Source: Bdellovibrionales bacterium (lineage in GTDB: Bacteria > Bdellovibrionota > Bdellovibrionia > Bdellovibrionales > JAKFYE01). From it: a DNA stretch of 64,000 bases. The notes beneath the pieces are model-generated. The model was given only the letters and a program-made list of their open reading frames with translations. It made no database searches and was not told where the DNA came from. Below are positions 27,274-35,834 of this stretch, in pieces; position 1 is the first letter of the stretch, and each line of letters opens with the position of its first letter. Both the position numbers and the translations under genes were made by a program. Where the stretch lies: contig JAKFYE010000022.1 of NCBI GenBank assembly GCA_021731045.1, forward strand, positions 107,183-171,182, in the 5' to 3' direction.

Positions 27274-28743
27274 GTGAGGTTACGACAGACATTTATGATC
27301 TTGGGGTTCGTAGTACTTTTTGCAGCTTGTGGACAGCGTCTTACAAATTCATTTAAAGAATTACCTTCAGACGTCGTCCAGAATTTTTTCTTAAAAAAAT
27401 CAAATGTTTCCTGCGTGGTGGGAATGGATGTGAGCGGAGTCGGACTTTCTGGCGCGCAAATATTAATTGGTAATAAGGTGGGTGTGCCTTTTCAAGATAA
27501 CTATTTTGAAGCCGATGCGGCTGGCTGCTTTCAGTTACCGGCAAATTGGATTGATAAACAAAATGTGACGATCGAGGCGCCCGGGTACATTCGTACCACC
27601 TTTGTGAACGTCGAACCCCGTGTGCGCGATTATTTTTTAAATCTTGCCGATGGCAGCCAGCGCATGGAACTTAAAGGCGTTGCGACTGGTTTTGGAGAAT
27701 TAAAAAAAGACGGATTTATAGATTTTGCTTTGATTGTTCCGATGCTTTCGCGCTTTCAACTGAGCCAATTTAATATTGCAGATCTTTTAAGCCCTGAAAC
27801 CGATACGATTAGTGCTTTGGGTCGATCGATGTCGATGCCAAGTAATTTATCTCTACCTAAGCAGTCAGAAAATTACAGCATCCTTTCGGTTAAAATTGAT
27901 AAACCGATTTATCGAACTTTTTTTCGTAAAGCAGACACGTACCGTATGGTGGCCGCTCGCGGAAAGTTTCCTTTTAAGGAAGTCGTTAAAGAGATGAACG
28001 CCGGGAAATCTCTTTTTGATGTTTTAAACAAAATGGAATTTCTCAGCGGTGGAAAAATGGACGTGGCAATCACTTCTGCGGCCACGCAAAAAGATATCGC
28101 CACTGAAGATTATATTTTGAGTGGGGGAGTGAGTGTTCAAGCTCCGATGTATGCCGCGGGAAAAATCATGCTTTCGACATTGTTGAACTTAGATCAGGAT
28201 TCGTTCATTGCCACTGACGTAAAAACACTGGCATCGAAAGAAAAAATTGCGTTAAAGGGCATTGCTGGCGCAACTCAATCTGTTTTAAATCTTTTGGGTA
28301 CACAACGAGTGCTCAAGAGCGGATACGTTACGCTTGAACCACAAATTTCGTCGGCGTTTCTTCCGGCAAGTAACATCGTGGCGCCGATCTATTTGAATAC
28401 CATCGCGAAGCCCATTTTTGATGGTACGTATGTGAGATCAACTCCGCCGACACTCACCACGGGCATTGCGCCTGCAGGAACTTACGCCGTTGTGTCAGAC
28501 TTAAACATCACGGATACGGTGGACGCATATCATGAAGAAAAAACACGGCTCTGGGAAATCTATGCAGATGAGTGGGTTTCAGAAATTGCACTGCCCGAGT
28601 GGCCAGCTGCGCTGGGCGCAACCGCTCAAAAACGATTGGAAGTTTCGTACTTAGGTCAGGCTGGCGCAACGGGAGTTTCCCAATCCGGGCCGCAAATGAT
28701 AGAGTCATCTACACATGCGACAAAGAATGCTTTGGATTTTTAA
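27274..28743 (+). CDS. Predicted lipoprotein, unknown function
   Basis: 489 aa starting at GTG 27274 after a G-rich site (AAAAGGGGG). Type II signal peptide with lipobox FAAC (C19). Residues about 46-115 look like a carboxypeptidase-regulatory or transthyretin-like beta domain (GAQILIGNKVG, FQLPANW, VTIEAPGYIRT). The rest has no family I recognise. It overlaps the next lipoprotein gene by 29 bases, so the pair is probably co-translated. Confidence 0.65.
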   Translation: MRLRQTFMILGFVVLFAACGQRLTNSFKELPSDVVQNFFLKKSNVSCVVGMDVSGVGLSGAQILIGNKVGVPFQDNYFEADAAGCFQLPANWIDKQNVTIEAPGYIRTTFVNVEPRVRDYFLNLADGSQRMELKGVATGFGELKKDGFIDFALIVPMLSRFQLSQFNIADLLSPETDTISALGRSMSMPSNLSLPKQSENYSILSVKIDKPIYRTFFRKADTYRMVAARGKFPFKEVVKEMNAGKSLFDVLNKMEFLSGGKMDVAITSAATQKDIATEDYILSGGVSVQAPMYAAGKIMLSTLLNLDQDSFIATDVKTLASKEKIALKGIAGATQSVLNLLGTQRVLKSGYVTLEPQISSAFLPASNIVAPIYLNTIAKPIFDGTYVRSTPPTLTTGIAPAGTYAVVSDLNITDTVDAYHEEKTRLWEIYADEWVSEIALPEWPAALGATAQKRLEVSYLGQAGATGVSQSGPQMIESSTHATKNALDF

Positions 28744-29224
28744 GAGGACTTTAGCGAGTCTAACTTTAGGAATAGTTATTTCGGGCTGTGCAAGTTGGAC
28801 GGCACCACCCAAAAAAGATTTTTCGGCGCCGCCGTTTGAAAAAGTTTTTAAAGAATCTTTTGAAACGGTTTGGAAGGCCGTCCAAATTACGATGAGTAAA
28901 TACCCGATGAAGTTAAGCGACATGGACTCTGGCGTTTACGAAACGCAGCCTATTCGCGGAGACAAGGCTTGGGTATCTCCAAATTCTCCGCCGGTTCCTC
29001 CTGGTGGACAAAGACATAAAATAAGCATTAAGATTTTAAGAGGACGAGATTCGTTAGGTTTAGACGCCACGCAAGTGACCATCTTAAAACAAGCTGAGCT
29101 ACAGAGAGATTTTTTTTCGGATTATGAAAAGCAGGGGTCTGATGGGCTCGAGGAAAAATCATTGATGTATCGAATCGAGCGAGAAATTCAAATCGAAAGA
29201 TCTTTGAGACGAATCCGACGTTAA
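28715..29224 (+). CDS. Lipoprotein with BamC-like helix-grip fold (tentative)
   Basis: 169 aa from ATG 28715; an ATG four codons later is an alternative start. Lipobox VISGC. The segment SFETVWKAVQITMSKYPMKL followed by SDMDSGVYETQP resembles helix-grip domains of BamC/NlpB proteins. Overlaps the upstream lipoprotein gene by 29 bases and converges with the HEAT gene (4-base overlap). A BamC role is inference only. Confidence 0.5.
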   Translation: MRQRMLWIFKRTLASLTLGIVISGCASWTAPPKKDFSAPPFEKVFKESFETVWKAVQITMSKYPMKLSDMDSGVYETQPIRGDKAWVSPNSPPVPPGGQRHKISIKILRGRDSLGLDATQVTILKQAELQRDFFSDYEKQGSDGLEEKSLMYRIEREIQIERSLRRIRR

Positions 29225-29865
29225 AGCTTTTTAATTTTTACGAGTGCGACAAGTGCGGGTTTGTGTAACGACTTGTCTTTGTCGGTTAAAATCTTTTTGA
29301 ACTTTCCTTCTTCACCTTTTTTGGCAAAGTTCGAAAGGGTTTCGACAATATGACGACGGACCCAAAGGCTTTGGGTTCCACGATAATTTTGCGCGCTGTA
29401 GAGTTTTTCCCAAAGCATATCGGAAGAGTCGCGATCATTTAAATGTTTTAAAACATTTACGGCCGAAGTTCTTACAACCAATGCAGGGTCAGAAGTCAGA
29501 AGACGGGCCCAGCGTTTCGCTTGTTCAGGTGAGACTTTCTCTAAAGACTGCAGAGCTGCATCTCGCATAAACCAATCGGGGCTTTGCACGGCCCTTTCAA
29601 GATCAGGAAGGGACTCTTTGTCGGCAATGCGCGCGAGGGTGGTCAGGGCTTTCCATCGTGAATCGACCGGCAGTTTTTGATTAAAGGCGATCGTTCTCAA
29701 TTGGCGAATGCCACCTTTCCCTTGTTGACGTATAACTTGAAGTCTTTGCGGCGGCGCTGATTTTAATGCTTTAAGCACAGGCTCTTGAACTATTTTTTGA
29801 CGAGGAATCGCCGCCCAAATATTAAACGAAAACAACACGGCTATAAATAAAAACGAATACCGCAT
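29221..29865 (-). CDS. Secreted HEAT-repeat protein
   Basis: 214 aa with a signal peptide (IWA-A) and at least three HEAT-like helical repeats of about 31 residues (DSRWKALTTLARI, WFMRDAALQSLEKV, VRTSAVNVLKHL, VRRHIVETLSNF). Likely a periplasmic protein-binding scaffold. Overlaps the upstream gene by one base (TAATG), forming a two-gene operon. Confidence 0.75.
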   Translation of the reverse strand: MRYSFLFIAVLFSFNIWAAIPRQKIVQEPVLKALKSAPPQRLQVIRQQGKGGIRQLRTIAFNQKLPVDSRWKALTTLARIADKESLPDLERAVQSPDWFMRDAALQSLEKVSPEQAKRWARLLTSDPALVVRTSAVNVLKHLNDRDSSDMLWEKLYSAQNYRGTQSLWVRRHIVETLSNFAKKGEEGKFKKILTDKDKSLHKPALVALVKIKKL

Positions 29866-30818
29866 TATGACTCCTTCATGAAATTTTCGAATTCATCAAT
29901 AAGCTTTTGTCCGACGTCGCCCTCTTCTTCTTTAGGGGGTTCGGTTCCAGGCTCCGGAACTTTTAATTCTCCGGCTTCTTGCATGATTTTATCTGTGTCT
30001 AAATCTTTTAAGGCTTCAGGCTCATCTGTCTTTTCTTCTACTACTTTTGCCGGTTCTGGTGTTAGTGAGGTTGCGGGTGGGGCAGACGGTGCCGCTTGTG
30101 CTTTACCATCGATAAAAGAAGACAGCTCATTCACAAGATCTGGCTTAGGAGGTTCTGCGACTTCAGGAGCTGGAGACTCTGGAGATGGCGTTGCGGGTGT
30201 ATCGACGGTCGGTAAACCACCCGCGGCCTTCAGCGCGTCTTCTAAGCTTTCAGATTTTTCCGGTGTCGGTTCTTTGGTCGCGACTGCTACCGGTGTGCCT
30301 GATAGTTTTCCGAGTTCATTTTTTAAACGCGTGTTTTCTTCCTTATATAAAGAGAGATTTGCAATGTCGTCTTCGATGATTTCGTATTCTTGAAGACGAG
30401 CCTCAAGATCTTTGATGCGTGTTTGTAATCCGGCAGAATCATTTGGGACTGAAGCAAGAGTTGCGGCACTCGCTTTTTCAAGCTCTCCGACTTTACCTAA
30501 AACCTCTGCAATCTTTTTTTCTTTAGCTGCGAGTTCTGCCTGAAGTTTTTGCATTTCTTCACTTGAAGAGCCGCCACTTACACCAGGGGTTGGCGCTGAC
30601 GTGTCCTTTGCGGCTGCTGATAAATGTTGCGTGCTTTCAATTACTTTTCGAAGTGTGGCCTCAAGCCCTTCAATTGTAGATGAAGTCTCGTCACCACTTT
30701 TGCTTTTAAGCGCAAAGAACAAAAGCATAAAAATCAGTGCTAAAATAATAATAAAAAGACCTTGAATAAGCGGATTAATATTTGCGATGTAAGTCTCAAG
30801 AAGATGGTTTACGTCCAT
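29865..30818 (-). CDS. Single-pass membrane protein, coiled coil and Pro/Glu-rich tail
   Basis: 317 aa. One membrane helix at about 18-37, a coiled coil from about 50 to 175, then a low-complexity Pro/Ala/Glu/Ser region, ending in a short acidic helix (QKLIDEFENFMKES). No enzymatic motif. Coupled to the HEAT-repeat gene. A structural or tether role is plausible; family not recognised. Confidence 0.65.
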   Translation of the reverse strand: MDVNHLLETYIANINPLIQGLFIIILALIFMLLFFALKSKSGDETSSTIEGLEATLRKVIESTQHLSAAAKDTSAPTPGVSGGSSSEEMQKLQAELAAKEKKIAEVLGKVGELEKASAATLASVPNDSAGLQTRIKDLEARLQEYEIIEDDIANLSLYKEENTRLKNELGKLSGTPVAVATKEPTPEKSESLEDALKAAGGLPTVDTPATPSPESPAPEVAEPPKPDLVNELSSFIDGKAQAAPSAPPATSLTPEPAKVVEEKTDEPEALKDLDTDKIMQEAGELKVPEPGTEPPKEEEGDVGQKLIDEFENFMKES

Positions 30819-31009
30819 AAGTAAATTGTCTTTGCGAATTGTGATGTCGTCAAGAATTGACGTTAAAATTCAACAGCTTACCCCTTCTCCAAGATTCAAA
30901 CTAGCCCAACGTCTAAGTTCATAATCGGGGGATCACGTTCGCTATGACGTACCGTGACTGTTGTTTCGCTATTCATAAGAAAAAGAATGTTGCTATAAAC
31001 ATGTCATAC

Positions 31010-31086
31010 GTCCACGTAGCTCAGCTGGATAGAGCATCAGTTTCCTAAACTGGGGGTCGCATGTTCAATTCATGCCGTGGACACCA
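31010..31086 (+). tRNA. tRNA-Arg (CCT anticodon), island integration site
   Basis: 77 nt with encoded CCA. Acceptor GTCCACG pairs with CGTGGAC; D-arm GCTCAGCTGGATAGAGC; anticodon arm TCAGT-TTCCTAA-ACTGG with CCT; T-arm around TTCAATTC. Its 3' half is duplicated at 36893-36945. Confidence 0.95.
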
Positions 31087-31090
31087 TTTT
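31038..31090 (+). repeat. attL-type direct repeat in the tRNA-Arg 3' half
   Basis: 53 bp from the anticodon stem to four bases past the CCA; repeated at 36893-36945 with 51 of 53 identities. The intact tRNA copy. Confidence 0.9.
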
Positions 31091-31203
31091 ATTTCTTCCC
31101 TTCGAATATCTCCGCAAAAAAGCTCAGACAGTCCTCGCGCCTTTGGCGCTGCGGAACTCGTTTTTTGCGGAGATATTCGAAGGGAAGAAATAAAATGGTG
31201 TCC
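31079..31203. repeat. 125-bp palindrome with perfect 43-bp arms starting in the tRNA end
   Basis: Arms 31079-31121 and 31161-31203 are exact reverse complements; the outermost seven bases are the GGACACC of the tRNA acceptor end. The centre has a small hairpin GCGCC-TTT-GGCGC. It begins the island side of the junction. Confidence 0.95.
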
Positions 31204-31265
31204 CCAGGGATTTCATTGGTGAGTTTTGGAGGGAGGGTGCTGCAAAAGAGAAAATGTTATCGAAG

Positions 31266-31724
31266 TTAACCGAGCGTCTTTTCTAACATGATTGTCTGCT
31301 TCTCATCATGCTCAGTTTTATAGACACCGATAATATCGAAACCTGATTTAAGATTTAAGATTAACATGTCACGATACTTATTTTCGGTGAAGGTTCTGAC
31401 GTATTTATGCCCCATAGACGGAATAAGAGAATGTTGTTTTTCTATTAAAGCTTTTGCGATCCCCTTTCCTCTGTATTGAGGCAACACGCCGCCAATCCAA
31501 CTATAGAATATCCTGGCACTAATTTCGAAACCTGCCTTATACGCACAAGGTTTCTCACTACCATCGAAAGCGATAAGAATAAGCAAATTATTTTTAACTG
31601 AAGCTTCTCGCTTTAATTTTTCTCTTGAGTAGGGTTTATCAAAGATTCCGTTCTCAAGATGCTCCAAGATATCTAGCAAATGATCATTGATTTCTTTAAA
31701 AACTTTTATCTCTATCTTTTCCAT
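31266..31724 (-). CDS. GNAT-family N-acetyltransferase
   Basis: 152 aa. The acetyl-CoA pyrophosphate-binding motif is in GVLPQYRGKGIAKALI (Q/R-x-x-G-x-G/A form), preceded by the beta-4 strand SWIGGVL. Substrate unknown. First gene inside the tRNA-Arg island, transcribed towards the tRNA; no toxin-type DUF1778 antitoxin adjoins it. Confidence 0.82.
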   Translation of the reverse strand: MEKIEIKVFKEINDHLLDILEHLENGIFDKPYSREKLKREASVKNNLLILIAFDGSEKPCAYKAGFEISARIFYSWIGGVLPQYRGKGIAKALIEKQHSLIPSMGHKYVRTFTENKYRDMLILNLKSGFDIIGVYKTEHDEKQTIMLEKTLG

Positions 31725-31930
31725 ATCTTCTTCTAACCTACCGTATGCAAGAAGTCATTTTGTTCCAGAAGCTAATGTGGTGTTCGCGTAATCTTCTTTA
31801 CTTTAGTTACTGGAATCTCGGGGACTCTGAGCATCCGAAGCCTAGTGCGCAAGTGGCTACCACCTCAGCACCTATTCCTATGACTTGTAAAGAATAGAGA
31901 ATTTCTAAACCGATCGTGCTTGTATTTATA

Positions 31931-32195
31931 TTATGAAGCGCGTTTTTGTCTTGCCTGCCAAAGATCAAACTCGACCTGCATACGCACCCACATTTCAGCA
32001 GTGGTGTTAATTGCTTTTTTCTAACTCAATAGCAAATTGAGCGGAGATTGAACGTTTGCCGTTGACGATTTCATTGATTTTTTTTGGAGAACATCCGCAT
32101 TTTTCTGCAAGCTGAGTTTGATTCAATCCCATCTCATTCATGTAGATCTCACTCAAGACCTGTCCTGGATGCATCGGTTTTGGATTTTTAATCAT
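31931..32195 (-). pseudogene. higA: Frameshifted HigA-type antitoxin duplicate
   Basis: Near-identical to the intact higA at 36164-36427 but with an extra A in an A-run (about 32013), so the frame stops after 62 residues. The lost C-terminal part (AINTTAEMWVRMQ...) is still readable in the next frame down to TAA at 31931. The HTH part (QTQLAEKCGCSPKKINEIVNGKRS) remains intact, so a truncated DNA-binding protein could be made. It follows the first toxin-antitoxin pair on the same strand. Confidence 0.85.
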
Positions 32196-32223
32196 ACATT
32201 ATTTTTCCTTTTGATTTCCAAAA

Positions 32224-32520
32224 CTACGAAGCTTTGACGGAAATCTTAAGCCCGGCTCTACGAAGTTGATCATTCACCGCGGTTTCAACTGCGACCACGA
32301 CCGAAAGCCCACACTTCTTGGCAATCTTTGCTGCCAGGGCGGGAGTGACCGTCTGGCGCCCTTTTTCAATATCGCAAAGAGTGCTTTTAGTAACTCCTAA
32401 AAACTTAGCCATTTCGACTTGGCTCATATCCTTAAGAGTTCTAGCTCCTTTTAAGAAACTACCAAACGTCATTGGGCCAAGATTTTTTTCTAAAATATCT
32501 CTTAACTTTTTAGTACTCAT
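32224..32520 (-). CDS. XRE-family antitoxin
   Basis: 98 aa with an HTH_3 domain (SQVEMAKFLGVTKSTLCDIEKGRQT, about residues 33-57). It overlaps the upstream RelE-like toxin gene by 11 bases, giving toxin-first order as in higBA loci. It would neutralise the toxin and repress the operon through the palindrome at 32813-32833. Confidence 0.88.
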   Translation of the reverse strand: MSTKKLRDILEKNLGPMTFGSFLKGARTLKDMSQVEMAKFLGVTKSTLCDIEKGRQTVTPALAAKIAKKCGLSVVVAVETAVNDQLRRAGLKISVKAS

Positions 32521-32800
32521 GTTTGTTCACCTCAATAACCAAGAGTTCCAGACCTTGGATGGTTTCGATATAAATGGCACGATAAGCTTTATTCAATCTT
32601 ACAGAGCGTTGTCCTTTTCGATCGCCCTGTAAAGGTTCATCATGAAACCCTGGTAGTTTACGTGTTTCTCGAATTCCTAAACGAGCCAGCGTTTCAACCC
32701 AGTTTCTCAAAGATTCTTTGATGTGTTTGGGGATTTTACCAAGCTGCTTTTCGGCAAGCTTCGAAACCCTTACTTCAGTTCTAATCTCAAAGTCGCTCAC
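32510..32800 (-). CDS. RelE/HigB-family toxin
   Basis: 96 aa. The chain ends in the family pattern G-x-RKGQRSVRLNKAYRAIY followed by LLVIEVNKHEY, typical of RelE/ParE-superfamily toxins that cleave ribosome-bound mRNA. K and R residues in that stretch and the terminal HEY supply the likely catalytic residues. Paired with the XRE antitoxin by overlap; a matching promoter/operator lies immediately upstream. Confidence 0.88.
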   Translation of the reverse strand: MSDFEIRTEVRVSKLAEKQLGKIPKHIKESLRNWVETLARLGIRETRKLPGFHDEPLQGDRKGQRSVRLNKAYRAIYIETIQGLELLVIEVNKHEY

Positions 32801-32812
32801 ATCAAAGCCCCT

Positions 32813-32849
32813 AGTACGGTAATATACCGTACTTTTGTTGCTAGCGCAA
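32813..32849 (-). promoter_or_regulatory. Promoter and operator palindrome of toxin-antitoxin locus 1
   Basis: On the - strand TTGCGC (32844-32849) and TATATT (32821-32826) are spaced by 17 bases. A perfect palindrome AGTACGGTA-ATA-TACCGTACT (32813-32833) covers the -10 box, so binding of the antitoxin complex would block RNA polymerase. Confidence 0.75.
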
Positions 32850-32871
32850 GATTATCTTTATTCAATTCAAA

Positions 32872-33663
32872 TTAATCAATTATCACAAAGCTCGCACAGC
32901 CGTGCGGTACTCCATTTTTCTTATACAACTGTCGAATATGACGGACCACATAGACGCTTGTGCCGCCCCAATAGCGGGCCAGTTCGGCGAACTTGCCAGT
33001 GTGAGCAATTTTGATTGAGTCTGGGTAGGAATAGGTTGCGGTCACAGTATCCGAAGGTTCGAGTTTTCCGAAGAAAGATCTCAGACTCTCGTTAGCTGCA
33101 TTTTCCAGTTTCGTTGAGGGCATTGACGGATTCATATACGAAATGACGTCTTTAACTACTTGCAAATAGCATTGCACTTTAGAATTTGAACCAGCAGAAC
33201 TTTTTGCGGCTTCATAAAATTGGCTCGACAGCTTGTAGTCAGCCGTAGCTTCGAACCCAAGGAGAACGAATAACTCATGAACCATTAGAGCTTGCCGTCT
33301 AAAAGGATCTTGTGTCTCTCGCCATTTGAATCGATTGATCAGCGTTAGAGGAGACTGCTTTCCCTGGATACTGTATGCCGAACCAAATTGCACAATTCCA
33401 TCCAATGAAGATGGGAGGTCCTTGTCTATAACGAGAATTCTAATATCAGGAGCTATCTCATTAACTGACTTAAGCTGTTGTTCAGTAAGTATTGAGGGGC
33501 TCAACTCATTGAGCTTAGAAATCGCCTGTCTCATACTAGTTGCTGCCTGGAGTCCATCGAAGTCACCGCCTCCTCGACCTTCTGTACCTTCACCGAGAGC
33601 GAAGTATGGGTTTAATAACAACAATCCAACTAGTAAAATTTTAATTGGAACTAGAGTTTTCAT
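32872..33663 (-). CDS. Secreted protein paired with a TIGR02147 regulator
   Basis: 263 aa; signal peptide ending LG-E, a glycine-rich GRGGGDFDG stretch, and a mature part with MVHELFVLLGFEA. Its start overlaps the TIGR02147 gene by 23 bases. In Bdellovibrionota and Fibrobacteres these regulators are commonly next to a secreted protein of unknown role. No enzyme family recognised. Confidence 0.65.
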   Translation of the reverse strand: MKTLVPIKILLVGLLLLNPYFALGEGTEGRGGGDFDGLQAATSMRQAISKLNELSPSILTEQQLKSVNEIAPDIRILVIDKDLPSSLDGIVQFGSAYSIQGKQSPLTLINRFKWRETQDPFRRQALMVHELFVLLGFEATADYKLSSQFYEAAKSSAGSNSKVQCYLQVVKDVISYMNPSMPSTKLENAANESLRSFFGKLEPSDTVTATYSYPDSIKIAHTGKFAELARYWGGTSVYVVRHIRQLYKKNGVPHGCASFVIID

Positions 33664-34480
33664 TTCGTTTTCTCCTTTGGGTTAAATTTAAAAAATGAAC
33701 CATTAAGTGGTAAACTTCGGTTTGGTTTTCGTATTTCGATGCAATATTTCGTACGTCATCGAAGAATCGAGAGATCGCCTCGTCCACTTCGGGAAGAGCC
33801 TCTACACTAATCGGTAGATTCAAAAAGCCGCTCAGCCGTTCCTGTGGTGTTTGTCGTTCGAGAGCAGTCGAAGCCTTCTCAAACATCTGACGGTAGAATT
33901 GGCGCAAAGCTGCGCTCTTAACCTCGCTCTTGATTCTGATTTCGGAATCTGCGCGCTCTAAATGGCCACTTGAATTCTCAACAAGGAGGTTCAATTTCTT
34001 GAGGCGATCGATAGCAAGGTCCGCAGTGACTTTCGGTATATCCAAAGCCGACGCGACACTTGAACTGTTGAGTTCGAATCCTTTGATAAGTGCCAGTTCA
34101 AGAATTGCAGGATGGTACCAATCTGCAATCTGCTTAAAATGTTCAATCGTGAGATCAACAAGTGCTCGCTTTTGAGGATGCATTCTCTTTAAGCGATTGA
34201 GGATGGCCATTCGTACTGTCGGATCTTTTTGCCCATCTAGCTGAGCTAGCTCGCAAAGAAAGTCCGTTTCTCGCGTCTTAAGGCGAAGAGCTTTCCCAAT
34301 TTTTCGCATGGCTGCCACAGATAAATTTGCGCGCGAGTTCATAGCTTCAGAAAGAGTAGAGCTTGCAAGCCCGCAGTCGCGAGCCATAGCTCGCAATGAA
34401 TAGGCCGGATTGCTCTTGGTTCGCTCAAGCAAAGCAGCTTTTAAAAAATCTCGATAACTCGCAAACTCGTACACGTTCAT
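33641..34480 (-). CDS. TIGR02147-family regulatory protein
   Basis: 279 aa. The N-terminus YEFASYRDFLKAALLER is the family hallmark, followed by an XRE-like HTH (SLRAMARDCGLASSTLSEAMNSR) and a C-terminal TIGR02147 helical region. The family is typical of Bdellovibrionota and some other lineages. Translationally coupled to the secreted protein gene downstream, which is its likely regulatory or functional partner. Confidence 0.85.
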   Translation of the reverse strand: MNVYEFASYRDFLKAALLERTKSNPAYSLRAMARDCGLASSTLSEAMNSRANLSVAAMRKIGKALRLKTRETDFLCELAQLDGQKDPTVRMAILNRLKRMHPQKRALVDLTIEHFKQIADWYHPAILELALIKGFELNSSSVASALDIPKVTADLAIDRLKKLNLLVENSSGHLERADSEIRIKSEVKSAALRQFYRQMFEKASTALERQTPQERLSGFLNLPISVEALPEVDEAISRFFDDVRNIASKYENQTEVYHLMVHFLNLTQRRKRNENSSSN

Positions 34481-34731
34481 AGTGCGCCATTATAAATGAG
34501 GCAGGCGTTAGTACCTAGATTTTGTCGAACAAAGCGTTCGAAAGCGTCGAACAGAAAAAATTTACTCTGACTGCCGACTTCTTAGACAACTAAAGTAAAC
34601 CTTCTGGCACGTCAAAATCAGAATCCCCACAGGAAAGTTGGCACTTTCGTAACCACGTGAAAGACGGTCAAACTCTAGCGCAATATCAAATCGTGTTCTG
34701 ACTTGAAAGACGCGCAAGATTTCCAAAAAAG

Positions 34732-34815
34732 TGTAAAGGCGTCACTCTACTTTTCGTTCCGAGCCGCGCTACTTATGGTGCGGCTCGGAACGAAAAGTAG
34801 AGTGACGCCTTTACA
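34732..34815. repeat. Palindrome A1: perfect 36-bp arms, 12-nt loop
   Basis: Arms 34732-34767 and 34780-34815 are exact reverse complements; loop GCTACTTATGGT. The same element in opposite orientation is at 35855-35934. The two bracket the gene at 34924-35535. Too long to be an ordinary terminator. Confidence 0.97.
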
Positions 34816-34923
34816 GGCGGGAATTGACCCATCCCTGCTACCAAAAGTCAGTCCGTACATTGTTTCAGAACAAGTCGAAATGAATGGCTCATTGTGGTTT
34901 CATTATGAACAGTTGCAGACTAA

Positions 34924-35535
34924 TTAATCAATGAAGTCTTTTCCAAAACCAAGCTCGATTGCTTCTTCGTAGGCGTACCAAACGCGTTTCCACTCGCCTT
35001 TAGAGTTTTTCTCCAGGCGACCTACTTCCGTAATAAAAGTCGCCACGTTTTTAAACAACCTGCGTTCGATCGATGCCCATGATTGGGTGCCAGGTTTTGT
35101 GGTGTTTCCATGGAGATAAAAATAAGATGGAAATTGTACTTTGATAATAATGCTTTCTTGAGGACGTTTGCTGTCGGCAAAATGCTCGGCGGTTTCCATA
35201 TCCCGTGAAAACCATGTTCCCCTGGCAGGATTGAATTTCTTAAAAGGGGATTTGAGCCCTCTGTATAAAGTAACAGCCTTAAATTCGGGGTCTTTTTTAG
35301 CTAGATTCGGAACAAATTCAAAATCAGCTAGCTGATCATCAAGTAAGTCTGGTCGATCCTTTACTATACGTTGGGCGACGCTCTCAGTAAACCCATTACG
35401 ACGAATTTTCGAAACAAGTATCTTTTTTTCTGAAGAAGTTAGCTCAGAAAATACATTTTTGCAGTTTGCCGCAAGAGCAGAATGACCGATAAAAAAGACA
35501 CAAAAAATTATTAATGTTAAATGGCGTATTATCAT
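34924..35535 (-). CDS. Secreted protein, possible ADP-ribosyltransferase fold
   Basis: About 203 aa from ATG 35535 (an upstream in-frame ATG at 35553 adds six residues). Signal peptide ends ALAA-N. The segment TLYRGL (Arg motif) followed by GTWFSRDMETAEHFAD resembles the R and STS motifs of arginine-type ADP-ribosyltransferases, and YEEAIELGF near the C-terminus could supply the acidic motif. Effector or toxin role is inference. It is the only gene between palindromes A1 and A2; no immunity gene is evident. Confidence 0.55.
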   Translation of the reverse strand: MIIRHLTLIIFCVFFIGHSALAANCKNVFSELTSSEKKILVSKIRRNGFTESVAQRIVKDRPDLLDDQLADFEFVPNLAKKDPEFKAVTLYRGLKSPFKKFNPARGTWFSRDMETAEHFADSKRPQESIIIKVQFPSYFYLHGNTTKPGTQSWASIERRLFKNVATFITEVGRLEKNSKGEWKRVWYAYEEAIELGFGKDFID

Positions 35536-35834
35536 CTTAAATATCTCCAGCAAATTTCATCTAAACTCTTTACCCAAGAAATATCCAAACTGCACTAGGT
35601 CCCATTTTGATCAATGTGTTTACGATTTAAGTAATACAAGACAAAAAAGAGCCCTTGCCCTTCCAAGTTTGCACGCCTCATTCGTTTCATTTCTAAGTCA
35701 TCGCTTGTAAAGCAGAATGTGTGCCAAGAAGTACAATACGATACGATTTAAGACGAAGAAGCGAGTTTATGCTTAGCTGTATGGCCAGTTTCATTTCAAT
35801 TTTTTTCGAGGATTGGGTTGATAGTTTGATATAA

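Noticed and set aside
34703-34927. 74-codon frame through palindrome A1
   Set aside because: Much of it encodes the palindrome itself; no ribosome-binding site. Kept only as a possible remnant.
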